NCBI GenBank assembly: GCA_013368445.1 | Contig: JAACJO010000017.1 | Span: forward strand, 715,110 to 779,109 | DNA from: Leucocoprinus leucothites | Taxonomy: Eukaryota; Basidiomycota; Agaricomycetes; Agaricales; Agaricaceae | DNA length: 64,000 bases | Direction: 5' to 3' | Shown: positions 49,711-60,502 of the stretch, piece by piece | Layout: every line of letters starts with the position of its first letter | How positions within the stretch are numbered: the stretch's first letter is position 1 | Notes under the pieces: model-generated | Told to the model about the DNA's origin: nothing | The model's input: only the letters and a program-made list of their open reading frames with translations | Database searches by the model: none | Translations under genes and position numbers: made by a program

Positions 49711-50946
49711 AATTCAAGAAAGCAAGATCGCGCTGAAAGGGATTCACACCACACAATGGTATATATACATTCTGTCAAACAAATCCCAGCATGGTCCCTT
49801 TGTCCATCTTTAGCTACAGTCCCGTGCCAGAGACTCATTATCGCCCTTGCAATCGTGGTTTTTGGTAGGCATATTCCCATACACTCCGCTCAAGTACACT
49901 GACAGCCCAAATTGAAGATGTGTGACTCTCGGTTTATTATATCTCTATCCATGCCCGCTGTCAAAAGATTGCCCATATCATATTCCCCAACTAGTCCCCA
50001 CGACTCGGAGGATAGGTATCACTTCAAATCCCATTCTATACAACTTGAAGTTTCCGATGATGCAGTTTTCTATTGACAGGATCCCCTACATCCACAGTCA
50101 ACGAACAATACATTGTGGTGAATAAATAATCCTCCGGGACTATCGGATTGCTACTGAATAATTTTCTTAATCTTTAAGCTCAATAATCGACCAAGATTAT
50201 TGAATAATGATTGAGCACTTTTCTCAACCACAAACTCGAAATTCCAGATAGACTATTGATGAAATATTTCAGTCCTCAAGCCTTTACTTATCGTAATCTT
50301 ATTAGGATAATACATCAATATATTTTTAATAATATGTCTGGATTATTGATTCACCGGTGCAGTTATACTACAATAAAACTCAAGATCTAAGACTTACCAA
50401 AATATTGTCATAATTATTGTTCATCCAGAAAATTTAAGCTTGAGGCTAAGAAAAATATCCCATAATAACTCAATAATCCTCGCGGATTATTGATTCAGGG
50501 AGGGTATATATAGCTTAGCATGTTCGATTGATCCACGCCCTCTCAACCAACAAACTGACTACTAAGCCCCATTTTTCTACGCTACCGCGTACAAGCAACA
50601 TCCCTTTCACACGTTGACTCCTCGCGGTATATAGAACTTCAGCTGATTACTCGCTCTCAGATGTCAACCTAGCACCTGAAAAGGCTTGCACAACTTCACT
50701 GCAAGGACGAGCACACTGAGCGCTCGAGCCTGCCTGTGGAAATCCCTCCCCCCAGGCTACTAGCATCGCTGATTCTGGACCTTTGGCACGCTCTATCCTT
50801 TACACTTCGGAGTCTAACAAATGCTCACCCAAAACGAGCTTGTATATAAACCACGTCGCAGTTCAGACCAATACTACTCCAAGCTACAAACCCATTGCCA
50901 CATTGTCTGAACAGGTCTGCGTAAACACTAGCTGATAGATATCCAT
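49711..50946. other. Spacer between P and Q with AT-rich hairpin array
   Basis: 49711-50110 is the promoter of P and has a diverged copy upstream of Q (51640-52090). The block 50140-50500 is very AT-rich with repeated inverted TCAATAATC/GATTATTGA motifs. 50530-50940 is a diverged copy of 48830-49050 (the downstream flank of P). No gene seen. Confidence 0.5.
50180..50497. repeat. Cluster of GATTATTGA inverted repeats
   Basis: Stem pairs: TCAATAATC (50180-50188) with GATTATTGA (50195-50203); and TCAATAATCC (50470-50479) with GGATTATTGA (50484-50493, 4-base loop). The 14-mer GGATTATTGATTCA occurs at 50340-50353 and 50484-50497. It may be the remains of a small inverted-repeat element. Confidence 0.6.
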
Positions 50947-51609
50947 TCACGAATTCACTGGTGTAAAGTGCCAAGAGTGGCGAACACCAGCAGAGGATGC
51001 GACCATAGGCTGAGGATCAAAATTGCGTGAGCACCAATGTCCATTTGACAATTCCAGCCTTACCGAATCATTCTGGATTACAACCTCCTGAAGAGACGGC
51101 TTGTCGAAACCAAATATACTAAACCAACCCTAGTCAGTCACCACTCTGGCAAGAAGCGTCAAAGCGTACTTGTATTTATCCCCACCAGCATGTGCAATAA
51201 ACCAACGCGTCTCATACGAAGAGTCCCTTGGCTCGTCATCCCGAACTCGGCGTAGCTGGAACGAGTATGGTTCTATATCCTGTCCATCTGGAGAGGGACC
51301 ATTCCGTGGCACGTAAAACGCTTTCATCAACGCTTTGGGGTCTTTGCCCACGTCCGAATGATGTATTTCGTAAACCTCTCGTGAGGGATGACTCCGATCT
51401 TCAATAACAACCCACTGTTGCAACTATATGATATAATTTATTTCAATATACCATAACTTAGTCAATACAAACACAACAATACGCACGAGTTGCTCTTCCG
51501 GAGTTATACCCTTTGACTTGAGCTCGACCTGATCATCAGAGCGTGTCAGGTATCGCGGAGGTGAGCTATAGTCCTCGTGGATATAGTACAGGATTTCCTC
51601 AAGAGCCAT
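50947..51609 (-). pseudogene. Small protein Q, paralogue of P, broken at exon 3
   Basis: Exons 1 and 2 have the same lengths as in P (51487-51609, 123 nt; 51170-51423, 254 nt) and encode MALEEILYYIHEDYSSPPRY, ELKSKGITPEEQL, QQWVVIEDRSH, YSFQLRRVRDDEP and YETRWFIAHAGG. At the exon-3 acceptor 7 bases present in P (CCCTTAC on the plus strand, between AACCAACC and TAGTCAG) are missing (near 51130). The acceptor moves and exon 3 (66 nt, against 73) is out of frame. The protein would end about 18 codons later instead of reading WFSIFGFDKPSLQEVV. The last exon (stop at 50947) still resembles that of P. A shortened product is possible; I treat it as a broken gene. Confidence 0.7.
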
Positions 51610-52527
51610 AATTCAAGAAAGCGAGATCACACTGAAAGGGATGATTCACACCTCATGATGATATATATACTTGCTTGAACATGAACATGAACATGAAACG
51701 ATTCCTTTAGCTGCAATCTCGTACCAGAGACTCGTCATTGGATAATGTTCGGGCTGTATCGAAGATAACTGCAATGTCCTTCAAGTGCACTGTACCCTTT
51801 GCAATCGTGGGTTTTCCAAATCTCTGATAGGAATATTCCCATGAACTCCACTCAAGTACACTGACAGCCTGAAGTGAAGATGTGAGGCTCGCGATTTATT
51901 ATGCCCCTATCCAGGCCTGCCGTCAAGATTGCCAGTAATACCCATATCAGACTTTTGAATTAGTCTCCACGGCTCGGAGGGTAGGCGGCATTTGCTGGTT
52001 TTTTCGGCAACTCACAAATGCCGTATCTTGTTGTTCCCGATAACGTGGTTTACTATCGACAAGCTCTGCTAGTAAATCCACCATCAAGGAACCATACCCT
52101 AGAATGATGACCAAAGCCTGAAACGGGTATCACAGAGATTCTTCCAATCACGCTTAGGGGTGAAATCTGTGTTCTTCACATCAGTCGTACTAACTCCATC
52201 AGTCAACATCGTGCGAGGCCTGCACCCACCACGCAAAACACACCTTTGCGGGCTTCATTAACACCACATCCATTCCTTTTAAAACAAACAAAATACGTCA
52301 GGAAAAACATCTTCGACAACTGATAATCAGTGGCGTAACGCCACTCTATGCATTGGATGTTTCCCAGGAAAGCGAAAAGTAGCCACGCACACAGGTTTTC
52401 TCCGACCACCGACCTTCCATGGCATCCCTGGCAAGGTGAATGCTGGGACTCGCCGACTCACTTAAAAGTCCCAAACCCGGTGTAATGCAAGTCCAGTTCA
52501 GTGCCTTCCCTCGGATTAAATCTCAAG
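51610..52527. other. Promoters of Q and R, no gene seen
   Basis: 51640-52090 is a diverged duplicate of the P upstream region (for example GTACACTGACAGCC at 51857 and 49899). A short minus frame at 52203-52409 has no support. Confidence 0.45.
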
Positions 52528-53179
52528 ATGACGGGTAACCTCTCCGCTGGTCTTTACTATATCCACGAGAATACCGATGATAGTTCACGATGCCTCACCG
52601 CTTCAAAGGAAGGCGTCACGCTCAAGCCAAAGGGTGAAAAAGGTCAGCTTGTAAGTATCTCACCACATCACCTCGACCAAAATACCATGATACTTTGACT
52701 AAATCATGGTACACATAGTGGCAGGTCCGTGTAGTGTATGAAATTTATGCTGCGGATGCTGTAGGCTCGGAGAAATGTACAAACAAATTGGCGATCAAGC
52801 GTATTAGGAACTCGAAAGACGGAAAGATTCTTTACGACCTCGTCGGGCTACAGGAGAAGATTGCCAATCCTGAGGAAACTTCGTTTGTAATTAACGCCGC
52901 AGACTCGGATGGCTATCTGTGAGTTTTTTCCCCTCCCGTTTCTTAACTAACTCAATATCTAACCAAACGAAACCACTCTAGAATTACGGGGGCTGATAAA
53001 TACAGCTATTCAGCAATCAACATAAACTCAAGCGATCCAGCTGATTCTTCGGTACATCTCTGTAACATGTTGGGCATTCGCCGGTGCTGACTTCCCCTCT
53101 GTAGCCTAACACAGAACGGATCGAAGCCATTGGCACTTCAAAGCCTCCAAAGGCATGGAACTTTAAGTCGGCATTTTAG
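52528..53179 (+). CDS. Small protein R (155 aa), third member of the P/Q family
   Basis: The four exons are 52528-52650, 52719-52918, 52982-53051 and 53105-53179 (123, 200, 70 and 75 nt). They join in frame to 155 codons plus stop. It reads MTGNLSAGLYYIHENTDDSS, CLTASKEGVTLKPKG, WQVRVVYEIYAADAVG, TSFVINAADSDGYL, TGADKYSYSAINI and the end PPKAWNFKSAF. Exon 1 is exactly as long as in P and Q, and intron phases agree, so the three are paralogues despite R being on the opposite strand. The early QxW and the C-terminal aromatic tail (AWNF; SWHF in P) recall mycocypin-type cysteine-protease inhibitors; that identity is a hypothesis. Intact. Confidence 0.75.
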
Positions 53180-53529
53180 ACTTAGAAGGTGAGATATATA
53201 GTAGATTGAGGAGTAGATGGAGTTTGAGATATCATTTGGTATTCCTTCTGTGTGTGTTTGTACATCGGAATTCTGCTTGTCTCTGCGTAAGTAATGTAAA
53301 TGTATATCATCTGGGTTTCCTACCGAGCACATTCCGGCGGCGCGGTATCCCTCGAAATTGTTATATCATTATTCGACGCGGCGCTAATGGAATACGTCCG
53401 ATGCAAAGACAACCATCGTCTGTACTCGAATATTCCACCAGTGTGATAAAAACTTCATGATAGACAATCATATAAGCGATTTCATTGATAGTATGGAAGA
53501 CTAAGCCAACGCAGGATATTCAATAATAC
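53180..53529. other. Spacer between convergent R and laccase genes
   Basis: No gene seen; 3' flanks of both genes. Confidence 0.45.
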
Positions 53530-56362
53530 TTATAACGGTCTCGGGTTACTCGCCCAATAGTCAACGCATTGTTGCTTCATAGCCGCTAAAGTAACTGGTT
53601 AGTACCATCTCAAGGAATAAATTGTGGACAACAGTAACACACCCGTAGGCATATTCTTTTGATATTTTATTATTTCGTTTTTAGCTTCCGCGAAAATTAT
53701 TGCCATTCCTCTGCGAACATGTTAGGTTCAGCCCGCAATGCTTTTGACAGACAGACGGCGAGCGACTTACAGTACAAGGTGCGCGTCAATATGACTAGTA
53801 CATAATTAATACACAAGAATCAAAAGATGATGCTGAGTAACTTACCAGTGCATGATCCATGGACCAGGGTTGTCGGTTCTGAATCGGATGATGACTTCAC
53901 TTGTGGTCTTGTTGGCACTATGGATGAACTCGGATGTCGCAACCGTATCTCGTTGAATTGGGGGATGCCTTATATAATCAATCTCCGTAAGGTTTCTCAT
54001 ATCACCAACGGACCGCAGAACAGAAAATGTGTGCTGATAAAATCATAAGAATTATCAGTACGAATGAAAAGAAAGAATACACTAGGAAACTTACGCCATG
54101 TAAATGCATGGGATGCTACAGCGCATTTAATAAGTAAGTGTTAGAGGGGAGCGAGAAAATGACGTACTGGGCCGCCCTGGATGGAGTCTGCTTTCTTGAA
54201 TGTTACTTGGATTGTCTTGTTGCGCTCAACAAAGATAGTCCCGTCTGGGAAATCAGCTATATATAATCGTGAGCTCTCGGCCTTCGACAGTAGCGTACGA
54301 CGTACAAGGATCCATTTTGTTGTTCAAAATATTTAGTAGAGCTGGCATAGACGGGCGTTCATACTTCTTTCCGTTGAGCGCAAATCCAGCGAACTTTCCA
54401 TCGGGGGCTTTCTAAAATTCTTTTTTTTTCAGTTCGATACAGGGCGTACTGGGGCAAAGACTTACAGCCAGACCGACTTCAATCTCATGAAACTCGAGGT
54501 CTTGATCGAGCTTTACACATGCAAGTAAATTTTACACCCCGAGTTACTGAGGGGGTATACGTACCGTGGTGTCCTTCTCGCTAGACTGAGGCAGTTCGAA
54601 GAATACTGATGAGTGTACACCATGAGTTAGATCATCATTGGAGCGCCTACCTCGAGGCTCGCTTCGTTTAATGACAACCTTGGATGATTTGGCCACATAG
54701 TGCTGCGAGTAGTCCCGTCGCCGGGTGCCCCTCCGTCGGTATAATGTAAGACTCCATAAGCTGGGTATCCCTGATGCAGGGTTGAGTTGCTGTTTGGTTT
54801 ATCTGATGGAACTTCTGCCTGTATCACTAGTTGGAACGTGTTGGCTGAATTGCTTGGACCTGATGACAGAGAAATTGTGCCCTACAATAATTCCTTGTGT
54901 TGTCTCTACCATGCGTGTCCAGCTTGAATCATCTCTGAGTATATTCCCAAGGCGATGGAGATAGAAACTCACAATAAACGAGTAGCGCTGACCCGGATGT
55001 ATAGGTATTCTCATAATTTTGTACGGCTTGATGAGAGTTCCTTCTACTTCAATCACGTTCAGTCGATGCTCGTCGATGGCAAACTCCCATGGAACGGCAC
55101 ACGCCATGCTGATTAAGCGGAACCGATATCTATTTAATGTGAGGAATATGATCGAGGACATACTTCTTTCGAGGCTTACTTTTTGTCCTTCTGCACACTA
55201 ATGATAGGTCTGACTTGACCGTTTATCAACGTTAAATCAGGTAGACTGCGACCATTTGTGTCAATCCGGTATGTGTAAAGTGATGGTACAAAAACTGACC
55301 TCGGACCCTCAGCAGCCCTTTGACCTAATCAGAAGGGTAAATATGAGGGGCCAATTCGCTGGTCCGAATTGTGGAACTCACGGAACCTAGGGCCACATCA
55401 TCAATCTTATGAATACCCCGCACTAGCATCAAGAACACGCACCAGTCAGAAAGGGTGATCACCGTATTGTCTGAACAATTCCGACCAAAATAGCTGTTAG
55501 AAACCTTCGAGTTTCAGTTTCCTTGGCTCACCGTTATCTAGAATAACAAACAGTGTGTTAGTAAATTCCGGTATTGACGTACAGTATCTGCGCAAAATTC
55601 TTCACCATCCTCCACATTGTAACCAAACCTTCCAGGGTCTTGGGGATCTCGCACAATGAGAGCACCTCTGAGTCCGTCACAATATTGAGCGCCTATAACA
55701 GAAATCAGCTACTAGCACCAGGAAGCAGTAAACGTACTTACCAAGGTGCGAGTGATACCAGAATGTTCCCGCCTGGTCTGTTATCGGGAATTCATACTTG
55801 AAGCTCTTCCCTGATGGGATAGGGCACTCTGTCACAAATGCCACACCGTCTGCCCAACTTGTCTGATGCTGCGTTATCCCATGCCAATGCTTGAGACAGA
55901 GGGCCAACATTATTCACTGATGAAGCCAAAACAAAACACAAAAAAAAAAGATACTCACGATGCTCGTCTCGGTCTCCATTCTGGGGTCTCTGAGTCGATT
56001 GTGGACATTGATGGATAAGGTATCGCCCTAACAAGTCAATCAAGCACTTGCTTCACAAGCATGGAGAGGTGTGTCCGTACCTTCCAGGCATTGATGATAG
56101 GACCGGGGAAGGTCAACTCATTGGGTTTACTCCCTACGAGGACAGCGGTACGGTCGATGAAACACCCGGACTTGCAGTCTCCAGCAGGCTTGGTACAAAA
56201 CTCGAGGTGTTTGGTATTGTTCTGGGTCTCAGGAATACAGTAATGTGTGACATTGTTCCCAATGTACAGATTGTGCTCAAGAAGTCTGTTTGAAACGATC
56301 CCGGACGTTGCGAGGATTGGCGCAGCCTTGTTGCGCCAGAAGCCAAAGGATGGAAAGAACAT
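53530..56362 (-). CDS. Laccase-like multicopper oxidase
   Basis: Multicopper oxidases take electrons from phenols or metals at a T1 copper and reduce O2 at a T2/T3 cluster. All four ligand loops are visible: [12 protein letters not shown] (about 55880), FWYHSHLG (about 55750), HPMHLHG (54095-54115, a separate 21-nt exon) and [12 protein letters not shown] (spliced near 53770). Other landmarks: [88 protein letters not shown] and NPGPWIMHC. The C-terminal exon [16 protein letters not shown] ends at 53530. About 15 short exons. The start is uncertain: ATG 56362 (MFFPSFGFW) or ATG 56416; a clear signal peptide is not obvious. The residue after HxxxG at the T1 axial site is Met. It reads intact. 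Confidence 0.87.
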
Positions 56363-56981
56363 GATGCTTAGACGAGCAGAACTTTCGAGGCGCTGAAATA
56401 AATACAAGAAGCTCATTTCTAGATTATTTAGATAATCTGGGTCCTACTCGCCCTGGAAGTGATAGGTACCCAACCGGCGAGTCGGGGGACTCAGCGCCGT
56501 CTGTTATCGTAACAATGAATCTCGCCGTGGTACGCCAATATCTAGGGTTCTATGACTCTAACAAGAGACATGCTACACGTTCTTGAGGGAATATCTGTTG
56601 AATGGAAATGACATATCTTGACAGGTAGAAGGCTTGCAATAAAGACTCACACGATGCCGTTTTCTATTCTTCATAGGTTTATGGTAATGACGGACGAAGA
56701 GCGCCAAGCTCCAAATCCGGCAGAGGTGAAACCATACAGCCGGTATCATTCACGGCTTGGAGATTCCGAAACACCAGCTCTTACGAAAGTCCCAGGCGTC
56801 GGTGGTAGCTCCGTGGTCCGTTTTGTGGTAAATGTCACCCAGGTGAGTGGTGAAATGAAAGGGTGAAGCGTGTGAGCTTCGAGTGTCACATTGACAGAAC
56901 GTTTGTACCTTCGGCGCTTCCATCATATAACCAATTGACGGGTTGGCACTCCTGCTCATAGCTTTCATTTCTACCTCTGCA
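56363..56981. promoter_or_regulatory. Shared upstream region of laccase (minus) and T (plus)
   Basis: A divergent 620-bp interval between the laccase start and small gene T. No gene is recognised. Both promoters must lie here or in the first exons; no specific site is claimed. Confidence 0.45.
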
Positions 56982-57538
56982 ATGTCGTCCTCTCCTCCAG
57001 TTACATATCGTATCAACAATGCTGTCTTCAACTCGCCTGTTGGAATAGCATCATCTGACAAAAGCCCGAAACCCTTTCATCCAATCGTTGGAACTCGATG
57101 GGACTCAGATGCGTCCTTGAAGTTTGGGTTGAGCTTCACCGAGAAGGGTCGTGCCAAGCTCTACATCGAAGGCTGCCCAGTTGTCCTATCCAACAGGATC
57201 GTTTGTGCTGCAAGCAATGTAATAAGTCCACCCGATGAGTTTGTGCTTGAGCTCGTTTCGGAAGCAAATTTCCGCAGGTTGTACAAGTGGGTGTCGAAGA
57301 ATGTGGAAATTGGCTAGAACTTGATTTCTGCTCTTAGGATTTGTTGGGCATCCAGCCGTGACTTAGTGTGGACTCTCAACTCTGCCATTGAGCCTGCCAA
57401 CTCGGTCAGTATTAGCTTCTTCAAGTACACTGCCTGCTAATTCATAGTCTTAATTCGCAGGTTTTCCTTTCTCCAGATAATCCAGATGCTCCGTACAATC
57501 CGCGACAGCTCTGGTACCTGGAATACCAGCCCTTATGA
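56982..57538 (+). CDS. Small protein T (149 aa), trefoil-like, paralogue of U
   Basis: The exons are 56982-57286, 57338-57404 and 57461-57538 (305, 67 and 78 nt). They join in frame to 149 codons plus stop. It starts MSSSPPVTYRINNAVFNSPV, then FHPIVGTRWDSDASLKFGLS, KLYIEGCPVVLS, EFVLELVSEANFRRLYK, VWTLNSAIEPANS, VFLSPDNPDAPYNPRQLW and YLEYQPL. There is no signal peptide. Alternating hydrophobic strands and the closing RQLWxLxY suggest a beta-trefoil lectin or inhibitor, as is common in mushrooms; this is inference only. Intact, with canonical introns. Confidence 0.75.
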
Positions 57539-58328
57539 TTTATTATACAGAAACAGAGCCCACTATATGTTACAATTTACGCGTACATAACTACATGTAA
57601 AAACAAGGTGGAATCACAAATTATAGTCATCCGCTCACTCTGAAATGCTTGGTCCACCTAAATTGAGCTACATGTCTGAAAATCAGATATTCATGAGAGA
57701 AGGGGACGACAAGACATTGCGGTAGTCCAGGCATCGGGTGTAAGGCAAAGCCGGTGTTCTTGGGCAACAGCTGAATCGGATAGCCGCAGATGACCTGGAC
57801 ACCATTGCATATTGTATCTGACTCGAATCTTGTCATGGGAGCTCTTTCATTCCGATCAGGACTCATACCCGATGCCGGTTTCTTCGTGGATTCGTACTTT
57901 TCAAAACAAATGTTGCAAGCTCTTCTTCTGTTCCTGTTGATGTCCCAAACGGAGGACTCCACCATCCTATCTTGATCTTAAAGGGGTGATTTACGACAAA
58001 GGACAGGGTATAACCACATCAATGCCACCGAGTTCATTGTCATCATCATATTTAATGTCAAGCGAATACGAGATAAGATTTTCTTTGAATCTGTCAAAAT
58101 GTTGTGGCAACATTCAGCCTGTCGTAACTTACCCCTAGCTCTACGAAGCTATCATTCGGATCTCACGAACACCGGCGAAAACAGTATCAAACATCTTCAA
58201 GGAGCGCCAATGCGTGTGAGTAGTTCGACCCTCGAGCATGTCATATCACAGGATGTGGAAAAGATTCCATAGATAGCGCCCTCTTATAGCACTCCCGCTC
58301 CGAACTCACCTCTCTTCCTACCCTCGCC
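57539..58328. other. Intergenic, one unsupported minus frame
   Basis: A 112-codon minus frame (57627-57965, containing PGLPQCLVVPFSHEYLIF) has no domain I know and no clear exon neighbours. The rest holds the promoter of U. Confidence 0.4.
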
Positions 58329-58890
58329 ATGTCTTCGTCGACTTTGTTCTCGTCGACCCAGAACAATATCTATCGTGTTATAAACGCTCTTTTCGAGGCA
58401 CCTGTTGGAATATCAGCAACAGAGGCTTCTGGGACTGGGTTACCGATCGTTGGAACTCTGTATGACCTCGCAGCCTCCCAGAGGTTTACGGTGTATTTCA
58501 CCCATGACAATCGTGTTACATTTTTCATCGATGAATACCCAGTCGTAGTGTCGAGAGATCATACTCTTCGCGCGTCTACCAACTCCTCTGAGAAAATCGC
58601 AGAGTTTACCGTGGAATTTGTCTCAGAACAAAACTTTCGTCGGCTGTACAAGTGAGTCCTCTGCATTAGTTTAGCGTCCATGACTTGACTTTTGCCTACA
58701 GAATTGCATCTGTTGACGTACCGGGTACTGTCTGGACCCTCAATTTCTCCGCCGCAGAACCCGGTAACAAGGCAAGCCCGTATTTCTCCTAGTTTTGTCC
58801 TCTTAGCTCATGTCCCCCTAGGTCTTTCTCTCGCGTAATGATCCATCCAACCCGCGGCAGCTCTGGGAGTTGCAATATAATCCTTATTAA
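58329..58890 (+). CDS. Small protein U (153 aa), paralogue of T, with a GC-AG intron
   Basis: The exons are 58329-58651, 58702-58771 and 58822-58890 (323, 70 and 69 nt), giving 153 codons plus stop. It reads MSSSTLFSSTQNNIYRVINA, FEAPVGISATEAS, PIVGTLYDLAASQRFTVYF, VTFFIDEYPVVVS, FTVEFVSEQNFRRLYK, PGTVWTLNFSAAEPGNK, VFLSRNDPSNPRQLWELQ and YNPY. The same intron positions as T show common descent. Only a GC donor (AAG|GCAAGC) keeps intron 2 in phase 0, where T has GTCAGT. Trefoil-like, cytosolic, function unknown. Confidence 0.77.
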
Positions 58891-59272
58891 CAATGCTCAC
58901 AAACCACCTGGTATTGTTGTACATTGCCATTGTAAAGTCGTGTATTACACCCGTGTTTATCGATTTCAATCTGAATATGGATTGGCTTTTGATCTAAACA
59001 GCTACAATATATTCTATTAAGCCTCTCCGAACGTCGTAATACATCGGACGCACCTAGTCCTCCTTATCAAATATTAGTATGATGTATTTTTTACGAGGTT
59101 CAAGTCGTATGCACTTGTTGTCCGGTTTGATCCTGTGTATCTATCCTTCCTTGCTTCAGAAATCACGTTGAGGGTGTGTGAGAAGTATATTGGATTATAG
59201 GCCAACAGTGAGAACGGTGTCGCAAGGCAGCAAGAAAGAGACAATTAAAAGTGAAAGTATCAAGAGTACTCC
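58891..59272. other. Spacer between U and the GMC remnant
   Basis: No gene seen. Confidence 0.45.
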
Positions 59273-60015
59273 TCAGCGATCAGCAGGCTGGCCCTCTCTG
59301 AAAATCCATAGATCGCAACCTGTCGGTGCCCACTTGTATTGAACGGCTTTGACTTTTTCAGTAAATCGTAGCGGTACAACAATACAATGAAAACTCATGA
59401 TCACTGGAGCATCAACAATCCTCAAAACAGTGGTACTATTTGCTCGAAAATCTGGATCAACGGCTCTCCAACCCGCATCCTTCAGAGTCATAGCAGAAGA
59501 ACCTGTAGAGTGGGAGAAACCATAGGTACTGGCTTTCAAGAACGCTTCAAGTGCCTCGTCTGACCAGGGTCCGCAAGAGGACGAGTAGGACTGAAAACGG
59601 AACTCTGGAATACTGCGAAACCCTTCGCGTAAAATTTGACATGACCATTCGTTCGCTGAAAAAGCCGAAATCGATTACTGGATAGTCAAAAGCCTTCGAG
59701 CTTGAGATCGTAACAGAACCACCTGGGCGACGCACAATCATAAAATTTGGCAAGGGGATGAGCAGATTCAGAATACCCATGAGAGGCAGGATGGAGATTC
59801 ACGATGTAGACGCCTAAAGTCGAATTTATGTATCCCCTGCTCGGATCTGAGGCATATATCCGCTGGAATACAGATTCAAGGCGGGGAGAGTTTTTTCCTG
59901 GAGTAGGATAGGGATATCTCTCCATGCTAAATGGTTGTACATCGTCTGGGGATTGGATGAGGCTGACGTGGTTCAGTCGGAAGGGGCTGGGAGAGGTCCA
60001 GTTATGTTGGGGCAC
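59273..60015 (-). pseudogene. GMC oxidoreductase (aryl-alcohol-oxidase-like), C-terminal remnant
   Basis: GMC flavoenzymes oxidise alcohols and supply H2O2 to peroxidases. Only the substrate-binding half remains. In successive frames of the minus strand: VYIVNLHPASHG, then PGGSVTISSSKAFDYPVIDF and GFFSERM. The frame then shifts to LREGFRSIPEFRFQSYSS, GPWSDEALEAFLKASTYG, FSHSTGSSAMTLKDAGW and VVDP-like AVDPDFRANST. The first catalytic His (SHSTGSSAM) remains. The usual PxGHPQ site reads PTGCDLW, so the second catalytic His is lost. The FAD-binding N-terminus (GxGxxG) is absent. Several frame breaks; dead gene. Confidence 0.75.
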
Positions 60016-60502
60016 CAGAGCAAGAAGACCACATTTTCATCGAAGCTATATGTCAAATATTTCAGCATCCCTGAGAACGAGAGATAGAGACAACAGATCT
60101 CACCGGTCACCTATCAGTATGTGGGAAATTTAGCGCATGTCCACACAGGGCTTAAAAATAGGAATTCCGGTCAAAGGGTTTAGCTAGCGCAGGAGGTAAA
60201 TAGAGGTTTAACACGAAAATAGAGTCGGTGTCTGTGCTGTTTGCTGTGGTCGCCCAGCGTACAGCGGGTGGCATTCTTGACGAAAGCCACCGATTCAGAC
60301 GAGCTATGCTTCACTCAGCCCTGACTAAGCTTTCCTCTTTTCCACGCCCACACGTATCATATCTGCTTAATTGACGATCAGCCTGCGCCAACGGCAGTTG
60401 GGAACCCATACACGGCCTGGGTCACATGAACACAACGTTGGTCCTGTTGTCCAAGTATGAACCCATCTATGATTCTATCACTCTTACACTGGAATCACAC
60501 TC
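60016..60502. other. Upstream of epimerase gene; carries a diverged FHA-gene 5' piece
   Basis: No gene seen. 60248-60360 shows the same ordered blocks as 48728-48870: GCCCAGCGTACAGCGG, GTGGCATT, ACTCAGCCC, CTGACTAAGC, TTTTCCACG and CACGT. Confidence 0.45.
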
